Part shown: piece by piece, positions 61,500-64,000 of the stretch
How positions within the stretch are numbered: the first letter of the stretch is position 1
Layout of the letters: each line of letters begins with the position of its first letter
Assembly (NCBI RefSeq): GCF_900143065.1
Contig: NZ_FRCX01000011.1
Coordinates: 1-64,000 of the forward strand
Length of the DNA stretch: 64,000 nt
Source: Duganella sacchari
GTDB lineage: Bacteria; Pseudomonadota; Gammaproteobacteria; Burkholderiales; Burkholderiaceae_D
Reading direction: 5' to 3'
Program-made: the position numbers and the translations under genes
Notes under the pieces: generated by a model
Databases searched by the model: none
What the model was told of the DNA's origin: nothing
Seen by the model: only the letters and a program-made list of their open reading frames with translations

Positions 61500-62030
61500 T
61501 TAGTTCGAGGATGACTTGCGCTTTTTCCCGTGCGCTGCCGTCTGATTCGCCTGAACCAAGGCTTGCAACTTTTTTCGGTAAGCCAACTCCATTCGCACGT
61601 GGTTCAGCTCTGCAATGAGCTCTTCACGTGATTTCTCCTCATCCTTCTTCGGCTCTGGTTGTGGTAGCGATGTGGGCATTTTGGGACGTCCTCGCGGTCG
61701 TGATACTAGTCGAGCCAAGCCTCCAGCCCGGTATTCGCGCTCCCACACACCGAGAATGCCAGAGTTGCGGATGTCAAATTGGGCTGCGGCTTGACTGTAC
61801 GAGAGCCCATTATTCCACATGTGCTGTAGTACTTGCAGCCGGAACGCCGCATCATAAAGGCTGTGCTTCTTACGCAGACCATCGGCACCGTGGACTTGGT
61901 AGGCGGCTACCCAGCTCCTTAACCTCCGCCTTGAAACACCATAGCGTCGCGCTACGAGTTCGAAACCTTGCGTTCCCGTGATGTATGCCTTGACTGCTTT
62001 TAACTTGAGCCGAACATCGTATTTGGTCAT
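61500..62030 (-). CDS. IS3-family transposase OrfA
   Basis: This 176-residue protein has two helix-turn-helix units (FELVARRYGVSRRRLRSWV near 22-40, and SYSQAAAQFDIRNSGILGVW near 73-92) and a coiled-coil leucine-rich C-terminus. It binds the terminal repeats. Near its end GGGAAAAAG (61521-61529 on the minus strand) is a typical slippery sequence; a -1 shift there joins it to OrfB. ATG 62030 is the start. Confidence 0.88.
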   Translation of the reverse strand: MTKYDVRLKLKAVKAYITGTQGFELVARRYGVSRRRLRSWVAAYQVHGADGLRKKHSLYDAAFRLQVLQHMWNNGLSYSQAAAQFDIRNSGILGVWEREYRAGGLARLVSRPRGRPKMPTSLPQPEPKKDEEKSREELIAELNHVRMELAYRKKLQALVQANQTAAHGKKRKSSSN

Positions 62031-62079
62031 GAAAAAACCCCGAAAGTTGGTGTCCAACTTTCGGGGTTCAGTTCAAAAG

Positions 62080-62091
62080 CTCCGGCCTTTT
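62080..62091 (-). terminator. Proximal arm of rsmB terminator, split by IS
   Basis: CTCCGGCC (62080-62087) followed by TTTT matches GGCCGGAG at 60633-60640 across the insertion. It lies 3 bp after the rsmB stop codon. Confidence 0.75.
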
Positions 62092-62094
62092 GAC

Positions 62095-63384
62095 TTACTC
62101 TGCGTCTTCTTCCTTGGCCTTTTTCGGCATCGGCTTGCGCTCGAATACCGCGGCAAAGAAGCCGTCGGTCTGGTGCTTGTGCGGCAGCAGCTTCAGGTAG
62201 TCGCCCATTTCCAGCTCGATCTTCTGCTCGGCCAGCGCCTGGTGCATCGGGATCAGTTCGAAGTCCGGGTGGGTTTCCAGGAATTGCTTGGCGATGAAGT
62301 CATTCTCGTCTTCCAGCACCGAGCAGGTCGCATAAACCAGGCGACCGCCGCCTTTGACCAGGCGCGCGGCGCCGTCCAGAATCGCTGCCTGCTTGATTTG
62401 CAGTTCGCCGATGGCGCTTGGCTGCTGGCGCCATTTCACGTCCGGATTACGGCGCAAGGTGCCCAGGCCCGAGCAAGGTGCATCGACCAGCACGCGGTCG
62501 ATCTTGCCGGCCAGGCGCTTGATCTTGGCGTCGCGCTCGTGCGCGATCACCACGGGATGCACGTTCGACAGGCCACTGCGCGCCAGGCGTGGCTTCAGCT
62601 TGGTCAAACGCTTTTCCGACACATCGAACGCATACAGGCGACCGGTGTTGCGCATGGTCGCACCCAGCGACAGCGTCTTGCCGCCAGCGCCAGCGCAGAA
62701 GTCCACCACCATCTCGCCACGCTTGGCCGCCACCAGCGCCGACAGGATCTGGCTGCCTTCGTCCTGCACTTCGATATGGCCATCCTTGAACAGCGGCAGG
62801 TTTTGCAGCTGCGGCTTGGTCTGGATACGCAGGCCCAGCGGCGCGAACGGGGTCGGCTCGGCCTTGATTGGCGCTTCGGCCAGCTTGGCGATGACGTCGT
62901 CGCGGTTGTCCTTGAGCGTGTTGACGCGCAGGTCCAGCGGCGCCGGCTTGTTCATGCCGTCAGCCAGCGCCAGCGTTTCTTCTTCGCCCATTTGCTCGAC
63001 CAGCTTGTCGAACAGCCATTTCGGCATGTTGGAACGGCTGGACTTGTGCATCAGCTTGCGGTCGATTTCCATGATGCGGGTGACCCACGCCACTTCATCT
63101 TCGGACACGCCGCCCAGCGACTCCAGGCCGACCGCATCGGTCATGCCCAGCAGCGTCAGGCGACGCATGGTGGCGCCGCCGCCCTGCTCGGAGAAGTCGG
63201 TGTAGAAGTTCTTGTTGCGCAGCACGTTGTACACGCACTCGGCAATGGCGCCGCGCTCGCGGCCGCCCAAGCGGGGGTGATCTTTAAAATAGCGCGACAG
63301 GGTGGTGTCGGCTGGCGCGGCAAAGCGCAAAATCTCGCGCAACACTTCTTCGGCGTTGGCGAGTATCGCTGGAGGCAATCTCAT
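62095..63384 (-). CDS. rsmB: RsmB-type rRNA cytosine-C5 methyltransferase
   Basis: This 429-residue SAM-dependent RNA methyltransferase has an N-terminal NusB-like helical region (about 1-140), VDFCAGAGGKTLSL near 226-239 for SAM binding, DAPCSGLGTLRRNPDVKWR near 290-308 with one catalytic Cys and YATCSVLE near 344 with the second. It modifies 16S rRNA cytosine; RsmB is the best guess, though RsmF-like relatives share these motifs. It is followed by its terminator, now interrupted by the IS. It lies 18 bp after purN. Confidence 0.88.
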   Translation of the reverse strand: MRLPPAILANAEEVLREILRFAAPADTTLSRYFKDHPRLGGRERGAIAECVYNVLRNKNFYTDFSEQGGGATMRRLTLLGMTDAVGLESLGGVSEDEVAWVTRIMEIDRKLMHKSSRSNMPKWLFDKLVEQMGEEETLALADGMNKPAPLDLRVNTLKDNRDDVIAKLAEAPIKAEPTPFAPLGLRIQTKPQLQNLPLFKDGHIEVQDEGSQILSALVAAKRGEMVVDFCAGAGGKTLSLGATMRNTGRLYAFDVSEKRLTKLKPRLARSGLSNVHPVVIAHERDAKIKRLAGKIDRVLVDAPCSGLGTLRRNPDVKWRQQPSAIGELQIKQAAILDGAARLVKGGGRLVYATCSVLEDENDFIAKQFLETHPDFELIPMHQALAEQKIELEMGDYLKLLPHKHQTDGFFAAVFERKPMPKKAKEEDAE

Positions 63385-63402
63385 GGAATTCCTTGGTTAG
63401 TT

Positions 63403-64000
63403 TTACTGGCTGTGGTCCACCTGGACCGCGCCCGCTGCTAGCGTCAACCTGTCTTCTACAAACCAGCGCACGGCGCGTGGATAAATGACATGTTCCTGCG
63501 CCAGCACCCGGGCTGACAGGGTTTCGACCGTATCTTCCGGCAGCACTGGCACCGGGGCCTGCAATACCATCGGCCCGTGATCGAGTTCGGCCGTTACAAA
63601 ATGCACCGTGGCGCCATGTTCCTGCACGCCGGCGGCCAGCGCCTGCGCATGTGTCGCCAGGCCAGGGAACAGCGGCAGCAGCGACGGATGGATATTGAGC
63701 ATGCGTCCCGCGTAATGCGTGACGAACGGCTCGGTCAGGATGCGCATGAAACCGGCCAGCACCACCAGATCGGGCGCAAAGCCGTCAATCACAGTCTGCA
63801 GGGCGGCGTCGAACTCGGCGCGGCTGGCGTAATCCTTATTGGCCACCACCGCCGTGGCGATACCGTGCTCGGCAGCAAAGCTCAGGCCGGGCGCATCGGC
63901 ACGGTTGCTGATAACGGCGGCAATCCGGGCCGGCCAGCCCTCGGATGCGAGCGCATGCACGATCGCTTCCATGTTGCTGCCACGACCGGAAATAAGGATG
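63403..64000 (-). CDS. purN: Phosphoribosylglycinamide formyltransferase, 5' end outside window
   Basis: The enzyme transfers a formyl group from formyl-tetrahydrofolate to GAR in purine synthesis. At the window edge the frame reads ILISGRGSNMEAIV, the PurN N-terminus, so only a few codons are missing. NIHPSLLPLFPG near 115 holds the catalytic His and the conserved loop, and HFVTAELDHGPMV near 145 the catalytic Asp. The frame's first ATG at 63972 is internal, not the start. Confidence 0.95.
   Translation of the reverse strand, partial: ILISGRGSNMEAIVHALASEGWPARIAAVISNRADAPGLSFAAEHGIATAVVANKDYASRAEFDAALQTVIDGFAPDLVVLAGFMRILTEPFVTHYAGRMLNIHPSLLPLFPGLATHAQALAAGVQEHGATVHFVTAELDHGPMVLQAPVPVLPEDTVETLSARVLAQEHVIYPRAVRWFVEDRLTLAAGAVQVDHSQ

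Larger units (their letters stand above)
60644..62076 (-). mobile_element. IS3-family (IS150-like) insertion sequence, complete
   Basis: Near-matching terminal inverted repeats lie at 60644-60668 (starts TGAACTGACCCC) and at 62051-62075 (complement starts TGAACTGAACCCC), both ending in GTTGGACA on the inner side. Two overlapping-frame genes fill the interior. AAG flanks it on both sides (60641-60643 and 62077-62079), a 3-bp target duplication if the right end is taken at 62076. The element is about 1.43 kb and looks intact. Confidence 0.88.

Noticed and set aside
61978..63441. 487-codon open frame on the plus strand opposite rsmB, running from the IS end
   Set aside because: It crosses the IS boundary and is antisense to rsmB; no protein family features.
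1..64000. CRISPR array
   Set aside because: No regularly spaced direct repeats with unique spacers were seen; the repeats found are IS ends, palindromes or short operator-like words.

Overview
The window has two parts that differ in base composition and style. Positions 1 to about 28,865 are an AT-richer accessory region carrying recombinases, plasmid-type genes and defence genes. Positions 28,866 to 64,000 are GC-rich chromosomal core. The core gene set (aat-bpt-pyrD, cysTWA with a CysB-type regulator and sbp, a phasin, livHMGF, ispH-fkpB, radC, rpmB-rpmG, rsmB-purN) points to a betaproteobacterium, most likely Oxalobacteraceae (Massilia, Duganella or Janthinobacterium type). That assignment rests on gene content and protein style, not on a database search.

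Island, left to right. An IS21-type element (1-315) has cut off the third gene of a translationally coupled trio: two tyrosine recombinases (464 and 975 aa) plus a small protein. The trio resembles the gamma-mobile-trio (GmtY, GmtZ, GmtX). It lies downstream of a small sigma-like gene and of three helically phased CGTATAC repeats. Next come a VirD4/TraD-type coupling ATPase, an ArdC antirestriction protein and a small unknown gene (5.7-9.1 kb). A DUF805-like membrane protein, a lipoprotein and an orphan NarL/LuxR response regulator follow. A two-gene unit then encodes an AAA_13 ATPase with a zinc-hook motif and RloC/PrrC-like C-terminal residues, and an HNH-type protein (11.1-14.1 kb).

The centrepiece is 14.4-27.1 kb. 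It holds an ankyrin-repeat gene and a cytosine-C5 methyltransferase on the plus strand. Convergent to them is a tight six-gene minus-strand operon: ankyrin/sigma-70 fusion, MORC/MutL-like GHKL ATPase, Z1 superfamily II helicase, PD-(D/E)XK protein, AIPR protein and Vsr nuclease. This matches the MORC/Z1 restriction-modification neighbourhoods known from comparative genomics. The new-looking part is a full housekeeping-type sigma factor fused to ankyrin repeats at the head of the operon. A tyrosine integrase (27.2-28.8 kb) sits at the 3' side of an initiator tRNA-fMet gene and marks the probable right edge of the island. The left edge is outside the window.

Core, left to right. First come a Nudix hydrolase, the two N-end-rule aminoacyl transferases and pyrD, then an aldo/keto reductase, AraC and VOC genes, a TonB receptor and a chemoreceptor. 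A sulfate assimilation block follows (CysB, CysA, CysW, CysT, a TauE-type exporter, a 1-Cys peroxiredoxin, a small hydrolase, Sbp). Then come dgkA, an IclR regulator, a PbpG-type peptidase, a nitroreductase, an EamA transporter, a phasin with a clear promoter/operator, the liv permease operon, ispH-fkpB, radC, rpmB-rpmG, a fatty acid desaturase and an MscS channel. An IS3-family (IS150-like) element has landed in the loop of the rsmB terminator hairpin; rsmB and a partial purN close the window. The long antisense reading frames in the core are GC-driven shadows and are not annotated.
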